Origin: Hofstenia miamia
Taxonomy: Eukaryota > Xenacoelomorpha > Acoela
NCBI GenBank assembly: GCA_004352715.1
Contig: SCFE01000067.1
Span: 1,572,729 to 1,636,728, forward strand
Length of the DNA: 64,000 bases
Direction of reading: 5' to 3'
Shown here: positions 44,167 through 55,469 of the stretch, one piece after another
Layout: each line of letters begins with the position of its first letter
How positions within the stretch are numbered: position 1 is the first letter of the stretch
The notes under the pieces: generated by a model
Database searches by the model: none
What the model saw: only the letters and a program-made list of their open reading frames with translations
Told to the model about the DNA's origin: nothing
Position numbers and translations under genes: made by a program

Positions 44167-44173
<7 letters not shown>
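43627..44173. mobile_element. MITE with AGTTGGAAT inverted ends and GC-rich cryptic repeats
   Basis: Left end CGGAGTTGGAATCGGTTC; right end (reverse complement) CAGAGTTGGAATTGGGTTC. Both ends lead inward into CGGTT/CGGAT/CGGGT-type decayed repeats (43640-43705 and 44080-44160). It is flanked on both sides by (TA)n, so a TA target is likely. No coding capacity. A right-end fragment of the same family is at 1063-1146. Confidence 0.6.

Positions 44174-44203
<30 letters not shown>
44174..44203. repeat. (TA)n microsatellite, right of MITE
   Basis: About 15 AT units directly after the MITE. Confidence 0.9.
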
Positions 44204-44207
<4 letters not shown>

Positions 44208-44635
44208 AATAATAGGAAAATCAATGTAAGCATTAACTAAAACCCTGACTACTCTTTCGTACATTACAATTCACCTGTTCCATCATTCGATGTAAAGCAT
44301 CACCTAGCGTTACAAACGGCAATTGTTCTAGTGATTTCATAGGACTTCAATTCCAAATCATACTTTCCGTTATACATTATGTTATCCATACTCATTGCAG
44401 TGTGAATCAACTGAAAATATGATTTTTACATTATACACACTAAGTATAATTATTTTAATTAAGCTCTAACATCATTTAAGAAATCAATGGTTTTCTTTCT
44501 AATACGATTATGAAACATTTTAATCAATCTTAATGAAGACATTTCTATGTAATTATTGTAGAATAAATATAAGCCAATAGCAAAAATTTTTTTCAGCTTA
44601 GCAATTTCCCTTAAGCACTACATTTGTAATATTAG
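44204..44635. other. intergenic, nothing seen
   Basis: AT-rich sequence without a supported feature; it meets the truncated 5' edge of the gypsy element at about 44636. Confidence 0.4.
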
Positions 44636-44641
44636 GTTGGA

Positions 44642-45775
44642 CAATGCATTGATTTTAGAAAACTAAATGAGGTGACTAAGAAGGACTCATATCCGTTGCC
44701 GAGAATCGAGGATATGTTGTACGAAGCCAGCAAACATAAATACTTCACAGTGATAGATCTCTGTAAAGCGTATTGACAGCTCCAAATGGAGCCAGAGGAC
44801 ATAGAAAAAACTGCATTTATTACACCATATGGACTTTATGAGTGGATATATATGGCGTTTGGTTTATGCAACATGCCCGCCACTTTTCAACGCTATATAA
44901 CAAAGGTACTGAAGAACAAACAGAACAAAATTGAAGATGGAATAAATGCTTACATAGATGACATAATAATCACGAGCAACACTGTGGAACAACATCTAGA
45001 TAAGCTAGACAGAACGCTAAAAATACTGAAAGAAGCTGGACTGAGGGTAAACGGAAACAAGTGTGATATACTGAAGGAAAAAGTAGTCTTCTTAGGAAGG
45101 ATTATATCACAAGGACAAATCAGCATGAAGGATAATGCTCGGGAGATGATCAGAAAGATAGAAAAACCAAACAACAAGAAGGATTTGCAGAGAATCATGG
45201 GGTTTTTCAACTACTATGGAACATTTATACCCAATATAGCGGGCAAAACATCAAAGATGACGAATTTAATGAAAAAAGCGACACCATTCATATGGACGTG
45301 GGAACAGCAGGAAGAGCTAGATCAAATTAAAAAGGAATTATCAAAATTGCCATCACTCAATATGCCGGACTACAATAAGGAGTTTATACTGGATTGCGAT
45401 GCCAGCAAAGTAGCTATAGGGGCAACATTGGGACAAATGAAAAATGGTAAAGAATCACTGATACAATTCTTTAGTAGGAAGCTGAAGCCTAATGAAGAAA
45501 ACTACGGATCAATGAAACTAGAGATGCTGGCATTAATAGAAAGCATAAAGAAATTCCGACATTTTTTAATCGGTAAAAAGTTTAGAGTAAGGACGGATAA
45601 CAGTGGCCTCACATGGCTGAAAAAATTTTCAGGAGATAAGAGTTCAATAGTATCAAGGTGGATAGAATTTCTAAATGAGTTTACATTTACGATTGAACAC
45701 CAAAAAGGAAACTCCACAACAACGCAGACTTTTGGACGTCTCTCCCCGAGTATCAACGAGATCTGGAGAAAGTAG
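44642..45775 (+). pseudogene. gypsy reverse transcriptase and RNase H
   Basis: Starts without a Met in CIDFRKLNEV and PLPRIEDML. One nonsense change (TGA at 44774-44776, where a Trp codon is usual) interrupts an otherwise open frame. From the Met at 44786: AFGLCNMPATFQR (residues 24-36), the catalytic AYIDDIIITS box (YIDD 56-59), the thumb with GFFNYYGTFIPNIAGK, then RNase H beginning FILDCDASKVAIGATLG with its first Asp, and RVRTDNSGLTWL with a further Asp. The end is shifted relative to the usual HxxGxxNxxAD box. It copies the element's RNA and removes the template. Not functional as it stands. Confidence 0.82.
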
Positions 45776-45801
45776 ATGGAGAAAAAACAGAATTTCAATT
45801 C

Positions 45802-47326
45802 TTGCCACACAATGAGTATGAACAACTTCCAGAAATAAATGTAGACAAGAAAGGTGAGGCAATAACAATGATAGCATTAAGAGAGGAGATCACAGAGATG
45901 GAAATAATCGAGAAGCAGAAAGAAGACAAAATACTAGAAGAAATAAGGAAGAAAATCGAAAATCCACAACTGGTAATTGGAAAAATCGCACAAAACTACT
46001 ATGGTAGATTTAATTTTAACCTTAATACGAATGGGTTATTGTACGCAGCAGGAAGAACAAATAGGATGGTGATACCAGAGTACTATAAGAGAGATTTGGT
46101 ATGGAAAACTCATGAGAGAGGACATTTGGGAATAACGCAAACAGAGATGACATTTAATTCGAAACATATAACAACAGGAATAAGAAAAATAGTGGAAGAT
46201 GTAATCGATAAATGTTCGACATGTTTACTTCATAATAAACAACATTTTCCGACGCAAAGAGCACCTCTTGAAAAAATAATCGCAATGAAACCAAACGAGA
46301 TAGTACATATCGATTTAGAGATGCTATCCAAAGATGATGATGGTTACCAGTACCTCTTAGTGATGGTTGATAATTTCACCAGATACGCGAGATTAATACC
46401 CATGAAAAACACGACTGCAGAAGAGACAGCAATGATAATGAAGGAGTGCATACTGATGGAGAAGATTATCACTGACAAGGGTCCACAATTTGAAAGTAAC
46501 CTATTCCAAGAGCTAACAAAATTATTAGAAATCAACAGTGAGAGAACGACAGCATATCATCCGCAAGCAAATGGAGCAGTAGAGATTGAACAGAACCCTA
46601 ATAAAACTTATAAGAGTGACAACATCCCGCATTGGAGGGAATAAATGGAGGGAAGTTATACAAATGACGGAATATTTTTACAACACTACTGTTCATACAA
46701 CAACAAAAGTAACACCATTTAAAGCCATGTATGGGAGAGAAGCTGTGACACCATTGTCGATGCAATTCATGGAGTACTCTGGAAAAATGGATAATATTTA
46801 TGTGAAACAATTAAAAGAAAAAATCACGGGGATTCATGAAACGATGTGCCACAATATCAAGCAGTCGGCGACAAGGCAGGAGAGAAACTATAATAAAAAA
46901 ATTTATGGACACACGCACAATATAGGAGATGTAGTGTATGCATTTACACCTATTAAGGTCACTGACGTAAATCAGGTCAGAAAATTAAAAACAGTATGGA
47001 CAGGTCCGTATACTATTAAAAAAGTGTTAGATAATAATGAATATGTACTTAATAATGATAGGGTTTTACATTTTCAAAACTTGAAAAGGGCGATAACCGA
47101 CATCGAAGGCGCATCCCTAGATGACAAAGCTGAATTTAAATTAATAAGAAGTAATAAGGAGAGTGCATACGCGATGGATGATTTGGATAACCTCCCGGAG
47201 GATGACTTTGAGGAGGAATTTCGACACAACATTAACGCAGATGAAATTCAACCAAGAGTGATGCCCCAGAGGGCAGCGAAAAAAATATTAATTATAACCC
47301 TGAAACATGGGATATTAATTTACTAA
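45802..47326 (+). pseudogene. gypsy integrase, frameshifted
   Basis: Frame 45802-46644: an HHCC zinc-binding part (HERGHLGITQTE; KCSTC), then the DDE core with VHIDLEM (first Asp), ITDKGPQFES (second Asp) and HPQANGAVEIEQ (Glu). A few residues before ITDKG are missing. A frameshift near 46600 leads to 46586-47326 with TEYFYNTTVHTTTKVTPFKA, then VWTGPYTIKKV (GPY/F module) and an acidic tail. It inserts the DNA copy into the genome. Broken by the shift. Confidence 0.8.
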
Positions 47327-47347
47327 CTCAGTTTAGGAAATTCGAAA

Positions 47348-48664
47348 ATGGACAAGGAGACACAGAAGAGAAGGGAAATGCAGTGCGAGACAAATCTGAG
47401 GAAGCGGGTGAAGAAAGCGAGGCCCAGCAGACAGGACGCAGAGAACGTTAGTGATGAAAAGGAACTACCTAGTAGTCGTCACCGTCAACAAAAGGACATG
47501 GTGACCAATGGTAGTGATGACCCACAACCCAGTAGTCAGTATCGCCAATGAGAGGGCACTCTGACCAAAGGTAAACGCAATCGAAGTCCCAACTTTCCTC
47601 CGAGTAGTCCACACCGACAACGAAAGGACACGTGGACCAAAGGGTTACAAAAGGAAGGTGTAAGTGGTGTACTATCCGCAGCTAGTCAAATGCATATGGA
47701 TACTCTAGGAGTGAACCGACTTGAAAAAGGGGATCAACTGGAGCCCATAAGCAGTGGTTCCGAAATGGAGTACGAACTTGAAGCAACCGTTAGATCTCTG
47801 GAAAAAGGGAAAGAATGTCAAATATTGATGGAGAAAAGGTGCATCCATACTTTATGGCGAAGATGAAATTAAACTATAATTCACATGAAAAATTATCACC
47901 AGCAACGAGGAGTCTAATTAGACGAGAGACAAAAATGGACGAAATGAATTTACCGTTAGTGTTGGATAAGAAAAATTGGCCAATGGTGAATACAATAATA
48001 ACATACCGAGAACGAATGAACGAAACAATGGAGCGACCGTATTTCCGAAGCACTGTGCACACTGTATTTAACGATGGTTTTACGTTCAATGAGGTGCAGG
48101 ACTTAATGTTAAGTAAAGAAACAATAGCGGAGATTGAATACATCAATGTTGATCCAGAGAACTTAATGATAATTCACATTATAAAAGAAAGAGTACAATC
48201 ACAAGTTAGAGAAGCAAATTCAAATGACTCTCAAACTAGCAGAAAAAACGGGAACACAACTAGTAATAGTCGCGATTACAATGGAAGAGGAAATACCTGA
48301 ATTTTTGAAGAATATGATAATGCAAATACAGAATATATTTCCGTATGAGAAACGAAAAGACGATTTCACAGCTGATAAAATTTGATGCGCAATTAGATTA
48401 CTGGACACCTGTATATAGACTAATGGTGGAGCCATGGATTGCTATTGAACTGCATGAACAAGTGAGAACAATAAAACGACACAAATTATAAGATATACAG
48501 GTATAGTTACAACAGAGAAGGAAGCGGTATTAAAAATCACGAAACAACCAGAATACGCAGAGACGACATGGGAAGATCAGCAAGCAGAGACAATGATAAA
48601 GAAGGCAGATTAAATGGTACATGGAGAACGAGCTACTTTGAAATTAATGCAAGCTGAGGGTGGC
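47348..48664 (+). pseudogene. extra 3' coding region of the gypsy element, unknown protein
   Basis: Downstream of the integrase a set of open segments in changing frames looks like a decayed third ORF. There is a charged Ser/Arg-rich part (47348-47551; RKRVKKARPSRQDAENV, with PSSRHRQ/PSSQYRQ-type repeats). It continues as HPYFMAKMKLNYNSHEKLSP and FNDGFTFNEVQDLMLSKETI (47815-48300). Then come EEEIPEFLKNMIMQIQNIF (48270-48385) and YRLMVEPWIAIELHEQV (48412-48490). No signal peptide or membrane segment is seen, so it is not an obvious envelope gene. A displaced or element-specific accessory ORF is possible. Confidence 0.45.
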
Positions 48665-48763
48665 ATGTAGTATCATCCCTACAACTCCGAAAAAAGATAA
48701 AAGAAAAAGAAGTAAAACTCAAATTAATATTTATCGAAGTTCTAAGAATTATACAGTTGTTAA

Positions 48764-48961
48764 TTTAGCATTTATAAATTAGGCGAGTATCAGTCGCAAC
48801 AATTGTTTGATAAATTAAGTGTAGACAATACGCCTGCACTAATTTCTGCAAGCACACGTAAACGCAGAACTTTTTATGCGTGGGAATCTAAATTAGCTAT
48901 TAAACGACTGGTACCTGTCTTATGGTTAAACAGTAAATATGTTTTGTACAATTTTACATAA
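48764..48961 (+). CDS. 65-codon open frame in the gypsy 3' region
   Basis: No ATG at the start; reads YKLGEYQSQQLFDKLSVDNT, PALISASTRKRRTFYAWESK, LAIKRLVPVLWLNSKYV to TAA. Strongly protein-like. Preceded by ACAGTTGTTAATTTAG, an acceptor-like site. May be the end of the extra gypsy ORF or a host exon. Confidence 0.35.
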   Translation, partial: FSIYKLGEYQSQQLFDKLSVDNTPALISASTRKRRTFYAWESKLAIKRLVPVLWLNSKYVLYNFT

Positions 48962-49986
48962 AAAGCAACTACACAATAGGCGAACACTAATTGTATTAAC
49001 GTTATTTTAGATCTAAATTTAACCTCCGAATAATGAAACCAATAATGTAGCTGTATTATATCTTACCTTAAATGTATTCGTAGTTAGTAGCTAGCGTTGT
49101 GCTATTTTAACCTGTCCTTAGTTTATAGTAGTTTTTAGATCGTTACTTATTTTATCTATATGTAGGAAGTTGCTCGTGCAACTCGACCACTTAGGTTATA
49201 CAATAGTTTGTGTAGTCATTGAGACTGAGGATTAGGTCGATTAGTGACGTTCATTTATTATTCACTATAGTTAGGGCACACTTAACAAATATAATCTTTG
49301 AGTATGAGCTAAGGTAGCAGTGTATGGGAATCACACGCTGATTGGAATTACGAAGGTGTTGATGGCTTCCGGTGAGCCTGTCGTGAATGCTCAGCTCCGG
49401 GCAAGTGCGCCCATTGCCTTCTTCTAATCTTTGGAATTCACCAAGCTGTATCCAAATAATACGTGATTACAATTGTATAGTTGAATCATCTAGTTAGTAG
49501 TGAATGGAATATACAATTGAAGAAAGAAGAAAGAGAGTAAATACCTACCCCGCATTACCTATCTATGTCTTATCAGAAGAACTATAAATTGGTTATGATT
49601 ACTTATTTGTTAGTGTATTTGCCTGGGTAGTGTTATTACAACAATAAATTTCAGCCAGGGTGTTAAATTTTTCAAGACACGGCCCGGCCCGGGTGCATGC
49701 CAATAATTCCAGGCCCGGCTCGGGCCCATTTCCAGTTTTGTTAAGGACTGCAGGCACACATATGTAGTACCCTAATGCTGTGTCATAGATGCATTTCAAT
49801 ATTCAATATTGGCGATAGAGTGCTTCTTAACTTTTGCTTTTACTACCCAAGCAGCTCCAGTTTCCTTATGGTAGTGAAAGGGTTAACAAAACCAACAGAC
49901 TCTTGTTATTTAATTTGCATGAACTTATGGTTTCTTTTTTCGGAAATTCAAAATTGCTTAGACATAAGGACAATTTTTTTTTCAAG
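48962..49986. other. gypsy 3' flank, possible LTR, and GC-rich cryptic tract
   Basis: At 49311-49427 a frame reads VYGNHTLIGITKVLMASGEP and VVNAQLRASAPIAFF; its meaning is unclear. A purine tract (GAAGAAAGAAGAAAGAGAG) lies at 49519-49537. At 49653-49735 is a GC-rich cryptic patch (CACGGCCCGGCCCGGGTGC). No gene is firmly supported. Confidence 0.35.
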
Positions 49987-50225
49987 AGAATAACTACGCT
50001 ACTATATTTGTAGCATGCGCATTTTTAATGTTTGGAAGTGAATTTGAAGTTGAATACAAACTCAAGCTCTTTAATGACTTATTTGCCAATTCTTCAGAAT
50101 TTCGAATATCTACACCAAAAATACAACCACTCCAACAAAAATATATAAATTTAGTTCTTCCTAATGTTGTAATAATTTTTCTTTTGTTACTATCAATTTA
50201 TATTTACATTAATGGCCTAAAGTAA
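49987..50225 (+). CDS. candidate terminal exon encoding a C-terminal membrane anchor
   Basis: Acceptor TTTTTTTTTCAAG, two bases, then NNYATIFVACAFLMFGSEFE, EYKLKLFNDLFANSSEFRIS, KIQPLQQKYINLVLPN and a hydrophobic segment VVIIFLLLLSIYIYI before the stop (50223-50225). If starting at the internal ATG (50028) it is 65 codons. It looks like the last exon of a protein with a tail anchor. Not recognised; could also be a relic. Confidence 0.4.
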
Positions 50226-50394
50226 TAAAGATTGTTTATTGCATTTAATTTTTACTTAAATGTATTAAAATGTATTTTGTGTATGTATTTTGTAAATATA
50301 CAAATTGTTAAGTTAAATTGCAATCGAACTCAGCTTGTGGTACACTGAAAAGGATGTTCTGTTCATGTATATTTAGTAGTCTATGGAACTAGCC

Positions 50395-50899
50395 AGATCT
50401 GGAAAAAAGATATTTTCCATCATCATGGTGGCTGTCAATAAAAGGTCTTAGTCGCTTTTCAATGCATATTGAGTGATGACAACTTCTTGGTAATGGCTGC
50501 GATGAAAAGCAAAAATAGTTTTGAAAGGCCCCTTTCGTTGAATGCGATCCAAACAAATTCAAATTTATTCATCAGCCAAAATTTCTTGTCATCAGATGAA
50601 TCACCAGAAGCCCTTGCATTATAAAATTCATTGCCAGTAATATTATTATTTTTTGTTGTCATCTTCTAAAACGATTGATGGAGATCCTCTTGGCAAGAAC
50701 AAGATTTCTATCTTTTGCAGCGCTGGTACATTTTGATCTGTCATTCCAAATCCAATTGTCTTGTCATATCTATTAAGCATTTTGTAGACAATTGATCTAG
50801 GAATGGCCATTTCACTGAAATATTTAGCGATTGTAATGCTTCGAAAGCGATTATCATACTTCTTCGCTCTTGCCCATTAAATATTTTTCCGCAATAGTT
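50395..50899 (-). pseudogene. Tc1/mariner-superfamily transposase remnant
   Basis: Minus strand: helix-turn-helix part (RFRSITIAKYFSEMAIPRS-like, 50765-50880), then frame 50459-50662 (NARASGDSSDDKKF; KFEFVWIAFNERGLSK), then a shifted KRLRPFIDSHHDDGKYLFF. The WIAFxExGISKPF and KRLxPFI motifs with FxPDLAS are typical of a widespread invertebrate mariner-type family. Several stops. The helix-turn-helix part recurs at 55.47-55.66 kb. Confidence 0.55.
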
Positions 50900-51345
50900 C
50901 AGTGGCGTACATAGGGGGCATAAGGCAGTGTCCCTCTTCTGAGTTTTAACATTGATTTTTTTAGAAAGAAATAAAGTATTTCATGAAAAAAATTAAAAAT
51001 TTAGGAACAAATAAAATGTAAAGCTTTCCAGTTTTTTGGAAGGATTTCTCAAGTAATTCAACACTAAAAGTGATCAAAATTGAGAAATCCCCCATCAGAA
51101 ATTCTTCGATACGCTCCTGCTCAGCTTAGCACTAGGAGGACCAAGTGAGTTAATTGACACATTTATGAAATTCTTTGCTGTTGCCTACTTTATATTTCCA
51201 ATAGAATTTCCTTAAATCTTCTGACTTTTAGAATTTTCGTAAGTACGAATTCTGCACACAACATAAAGTTTAGAAATAATGCTTGAAACATTTTGATGTG
51301 TACTTATACCAAGAAGGAACAGATGGGTCAATTTTATGTGATTTT
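50699..51345. repeat. direct repeat copy A (about 640 bp)
   Basis: Matches 55470-56095 along its length: transposase HTH remnant, a small element with CAGTGGCGTA end, and AT-rich flank (CTCAGCTTAGCACTAGGAGG). So a composite block has been duplicated about 4.8 kb apart in the same orientation. Confidence 0.8.
50900..51119. mobile_element. 220-bp MITE, CAGTGGCGTA type
   Basis: Left end CAGTGGCGTACATAGGGGGC; right end (reverse complement) CAGGAGCGTATCGAAG. Imperfect short inverted ends. Present at the same position in both direct-repeat copies (second at 55666-55882), so it preceded the duplication. Confidence 0.4.
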
Positions 51346-52261
51346 GTTAGTGGTATCATCTGTATGTGGTTCCTGCCAAATATAGTGCTAAAATAATTAA
51401 TCCCTGACATATAATAGTTCTCATATATTGTCTTTAATGCAAGTACTAATTAAACTTAGTAATTAATGAGTGAAAAGTTTATTTTTGAATGATTAGAGAT
51501 CAAAAGATAACAGTACGTTACTTCTGTTAAAAGTCACAAGATTATATTGATTTTTTAGTTTTTAATATATATCTTGTGAAATTACATCCTGAAATAGTAG
51601 GGTTGGTCAATTAAACGGATCTAGCCTTTGTAATTTTTTTTTGGATATTCTAGTGCTAAAAATGAAAGCTTTTAAAACTTGAGCAGAACTCATAGGAATA
51701 TAAATTTCGTTAGCTTTAATTGGTTTTTATTCATAGAAAATCAGGTGAATCATATATATACATATATATATATATATAGGAAAATAGGAGACATTATTAG
51801 CACATTCAGAAAAAGTGGTTTTCAGATTTTCAAGCTTTTTGGGATTAGTGCGATATTCAAAGAAAACCAATGAAGTCATTTTAATCAACATGTAATATAA
51901 ATATGAATTATGAAAACTTACAATTGCGATTGGTATAAACGTTGAAGATTCGGTATTTTTGAAATCAGTGTTCTACACAAACTGAAGTAAGTTGACTTTA
52001 GTAACAACGCTGACTCAACCTATGTTTTTCTAAGAAAATTAATTGCGCAACTGACTAAGTTTAAATCACTCTCAGTACAATTGCGCACTTGACAATTTAA
52101 ACTTTGAGACTCATAATCATAACATCCTTTTCATTTTAAGCGGAAGTTACGCAATGTGCTTTGTCCCAGAGCAAATGAACTAAGTTAGATGCTCTTTGGG
52201 AGGACCCCGGTACATGGTCCTAAAGTAATTAGTAATAACTAATAAGATATATGGAGGCATT

Positions 52262-52490
52262 CAGTGACGTCGCAGGGTGCGGGACATAGTAAAATTTCCT
52301 ACTTTCAGCTTTTAAAAAAATTGATTTTAATTGTTACTATCAAAAAATTTTGAAAAAATATTTAAAAAAAGTTAAAAGCAATCCAGAATTGCATTTTTGT
52401 GGGCTATTTTTTCAATATCTTCAAAAATTTTGTGATATACTTCGTCATGACTGAGAGGTCTCCAGTGAGAAAATCGTGGGTACGCCCCTG
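52262..52490. mobile_element. 229-bp MITE of similar type
   Basis: Left end CAGTGACGTCGCAGGGTGCG; right end (reverse complement) CAGGGGCGTACCCACG. Imperfect inverted ends resembling the 50.9-kb element. No coding capacity. Confidence 0.35.
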
Positions 52491-52513
52491 CAATCGTTTA
52501 TCTTATCTTGCCA

Positions 52514-53218
52514 CAGAGTTACAACAGGGCCGGGTTTGGGCCGTGAAATTAAGAATAAAGCGGGAGCGGGACGGGCCCGGGTAAGAAATTCCTGAACAAC
52601 GAGCCTAGAATTTTTCAAAGTTTTATTAATGAATATACATTCTCTTACATTAAAGATGTTAACTATTATATTCAATTGAGAAATTTTACATCAAGAAGTA
52701 AATCCAAGGCGACAATAATTACAATTAATCAAAAATTGTCTTCGTAATCAATTTCATTTATACGTTAGTTGTCTCAGTGTAAACTTTAAATTACGTAGAC
52801 AATACACTGTGTATTAGTTATTTGCATGTTTGCAAGGGGAATGCTGCATAAGTTCGTAGCATTTTTATGTGATGCACAATAAACATATTTATTATTAATA
52901 CTGCAATGCAACTATTAACAATTTAAAAATGTCCATTAAAATCCTTTTCCAGCAGTGGACGCATCCTTATGTGAAGCCGATCGCTTTTGGTGCCATCACG
53001 ATTTAACTATATTGTTAAAAAGTGTAGTTGATGCAAAAATGCTTTCATTTTCGTATTTTCAATTATATGCTTAATTTTTTTATTTACAAAAATCTTATAA
53101 TGATTTTGGATGACGAGCCAGGGCCTGCATATTACCAATTACAACGGGTCGTGCTGGCCTTGGTTTATGGGTAAAGGGCAAGGGCCGGGCTTGAAGTCAC
53201 GGCCCGGTTACAACTCTG
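52514..53218. mobile_element. 705-bp MITE with CAGAGTT ends and GGCCGGG patches
   Basis: Left end CAGAGTTACAACAGGGCCGG leads to TTGGGCCGTGA; right end (reverse complement) CAGAGTTGTAACCGGGCCGT leads to GACTTCAAGCCCGG. Ends are inverted and both contain GGGCC-rich decayed repeats; the interior is AT-rich. Same design as 43627-44173. Confidence 0.5.
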
Positions 53219-53657
53219 TCTTGCCATAAAAATACATATATAGAGGGGCACACCCAGCTTTTTTCTGAGAAGAGGAACTACTTTATAATATATATTATGT
53301 ATATACTTATTTTCATAGATATTTCTACATTCAAAGTAGTTAATAAATTCATTATTCTGAAGATTTTACAACTATTTAGTGAACATTGTTAGGGAATTGA
53401 ATAGTCTACGCTTTTTGACACGTAAACAAAACAGAAAAGTTGATATTAACTAAACCCAACTATTCACTTTGAGGTTTACTGTTTCATATATCTACTCTTC
53501 AGTGGCATATTTTTCAAATTTAATTTCAACGTAGCAAACGAAACCAGCATAATGAATGTTTATGTTATAAATTACTAAAATTATTTTTCTTTACATTTAT
53601 ACAGCCATTGTTAAAGTTGGCTAGCACAATTATATGCTCCGTGGTTCAGTAGTTGAG

Positions 53658-53731
53658 GGGAATTTCGAAAAGAGGCTGTTGCTCTATTAACTGATGCTAG
53701 TTTCAATAAGAAACACTGTTTTTCTTTTGTG
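53658..53731 (+). CDS. candidate internal exon (24 codons), unknown
   Basis: Two bases, EFRKEAVALLTDASFNKKHC then FSFV, strong donor GTG|GTAAGA. The acceptor (GTGGTTCAGTAGTTGAG) is weaker. Protein-like composition. Not recognised. Confidence 0.3.
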
Positions 53732-54989
53732 GTAAGATTATCTTTAAAAATTTCTTTCCTTCTTATCTTAGACTCAATTTTTGAAGGTCTGAATCATGCC
53801 CAACCCACATAATTTTAGCCCATTTATTCCATTAGCTCAGTCGATCCCCAGCCCACCGAAGGTCCATCTCCGAACTAAACTCCTTTTAACAGAAGAAAGA
53901 TCACGACTGAGGATCATTCCATATTAAGACTTTAGTGCAACAAAAAACATTTAGTTACATTGTGTAACTTGCCAGAATTTGAATATAATACTTTATTTCT
54001 CTATTGTGTTTATTAGTATTGCTATATAGTTCACAACATTTCAAGACAAGTAAACAATACAGAAAACGTGTTCAAATTCAAATTATATTCACTTTAGCAA
54101 AATATGATTTCATAAACATTCTATTTAAAATGGCTATATTTCTCATTGTGAAGTTTAGATTTGACAAATATTAGAATGAAAACAATGGATAAAGAACCAC
54201 AGTAAATTAACATATTTTGTGTTGCATAAAAACCAAACATAACACATAGAAAATTTTTAAAAGAAAAATCATGGTTGTGAGATAAAAACATAGGTTACGA
54301 GTGCTTCATACTTCTGTTAGCACTAAGAAGAAATTGTTCTAAAAAAATCTAAGTGATTATGATTACTGGCAATATTTAACTAAGAGCAAATTTGGTTCTG
54401 CCTTAGATTACATACCTTATGCAAAAGCTGTGATCATTGTTTAGTTTCCTGAGGTTAGATATCCAATATCAGGCGTCGAGAGGTGGATTGGCTGCCTCGG
54501 ACGCCCCTGGCAATTTGAAAGTCGGAGGCATCATAGGATGGTGTCGATGCCGGTGCCCCAAATAAGGCTGGGGGTTCTTGGGCAGCAGTTTCAAGGAAAT
54601 TTTGGAAATCTAGTGCTCCCAGAATCTCAGAAAACTAACAAAAATTAGCGCAATGTGTAGAAAATTGTGCCATTTTTTATTCTACAAATTGTTATTGCAT
54701 TGTTGTGCCTTTTCTTCTTACGCTTTGAAGCACCACTCTGAATTATTCGTTTCATATTACGAGTTGTTGACGACACGGAATGTGAGAGAAAACACATAAA
54801 ATGATTGATTATTTTAATAATAATAAATTCTTTGATTGACGCCATTGATCTGTCACTCAACGTTGCTGTTATGCAACCCTGTCTATGCCACTGATCAAGA
54901 TGAAGCCCCCCCCCTCAGAGACGAGGCCCTGTTTTTTGCCAGTCTGCCAACTCTGCCAATCCGCCAGTGCAGTTGTATGACAGAACATA
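53732..54989. other. intergenic, no gene
   Basis: AT-rich with short GC-rich patches (53800-53870 CCCAACCC/CCCAGCCC; 54475-54570; 54905-54960 CCCCCCCCTCAGAG). These may be ends of small elements; none can be bounded. Confidence 0.35.
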
Positions 54990-55325
54990 ACAATGCAGCG
55001 GAATAATGTTAATGCTATGCCTTCAATATACAAAAAAGTGAATTCGATGGTGGAAGCAGTAATACATATTTTGGTTCATCAAATTGTGCAGTCAACTCAC
55101 AACTGCCAATACTATACTAATTTACTAGACAAAACAATAATGATTCTCGAATTGGAACTTGATTATATTTTTCAGCACGATTCTCATCCGTTCGTGCTTG
55201 TGAGAACGTTTTTAGTGAATCCAAAATAATTGCAAATTATTGGTAATTTCTCTTCTTCTAAAGTATTCAATAGATTAATCGATTTCCATTTATTCCAATA
55301 ATATTGCAATGTCAATTCAATAATA
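54990..55325. repeat. local direct repeat copy 1
   Basis: Matches 56213-56515 (AATATACAAAAAAGTGAA; ATTCTCATCCGTTCGTGCTT; AAAGTATTCAATAGATTAAT). It carries a 78-codon frame (54993-55229; ATTCTCGAATTGGAACTTG) that is broken in copy 2; probably a transposon relic. Confidence 0.75.
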
Positions 55326-55469
55326 CTTGGTTTGCACCATCTGTTGTTTTGCTGTGGCATATGGTTTTTTACTTTTCTTTTAAGCATGTGCGCCTTCTTC
55401 TTTCAATATTTGCATAACATTATATTTACTAGTTGCTATTTATCACTTCGCTCAGTACATGCACCACGT

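Larger units (their letters stand above)
44636..48700 (+). mobile_element. Ty3/gypsy LTR retrotransposon, 5'-truncated and decayed
   Basis: Order RT, RNase H, integrase (RNase H before integrase) identifies Ty3/gypsy. It starts abruptly in the RT fingers (CIDFRKLNEVTKKD), so gag, protease and the 5' LTR are missing. After the integrase comes an unusual further coding region (47.35-48.66 kb). No 3' LTR can be proven without its 5' partner; purine-rich tracts at 48690-48720 and 49519-49543 are possible polypurine tracts. Confidence 0.85.
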
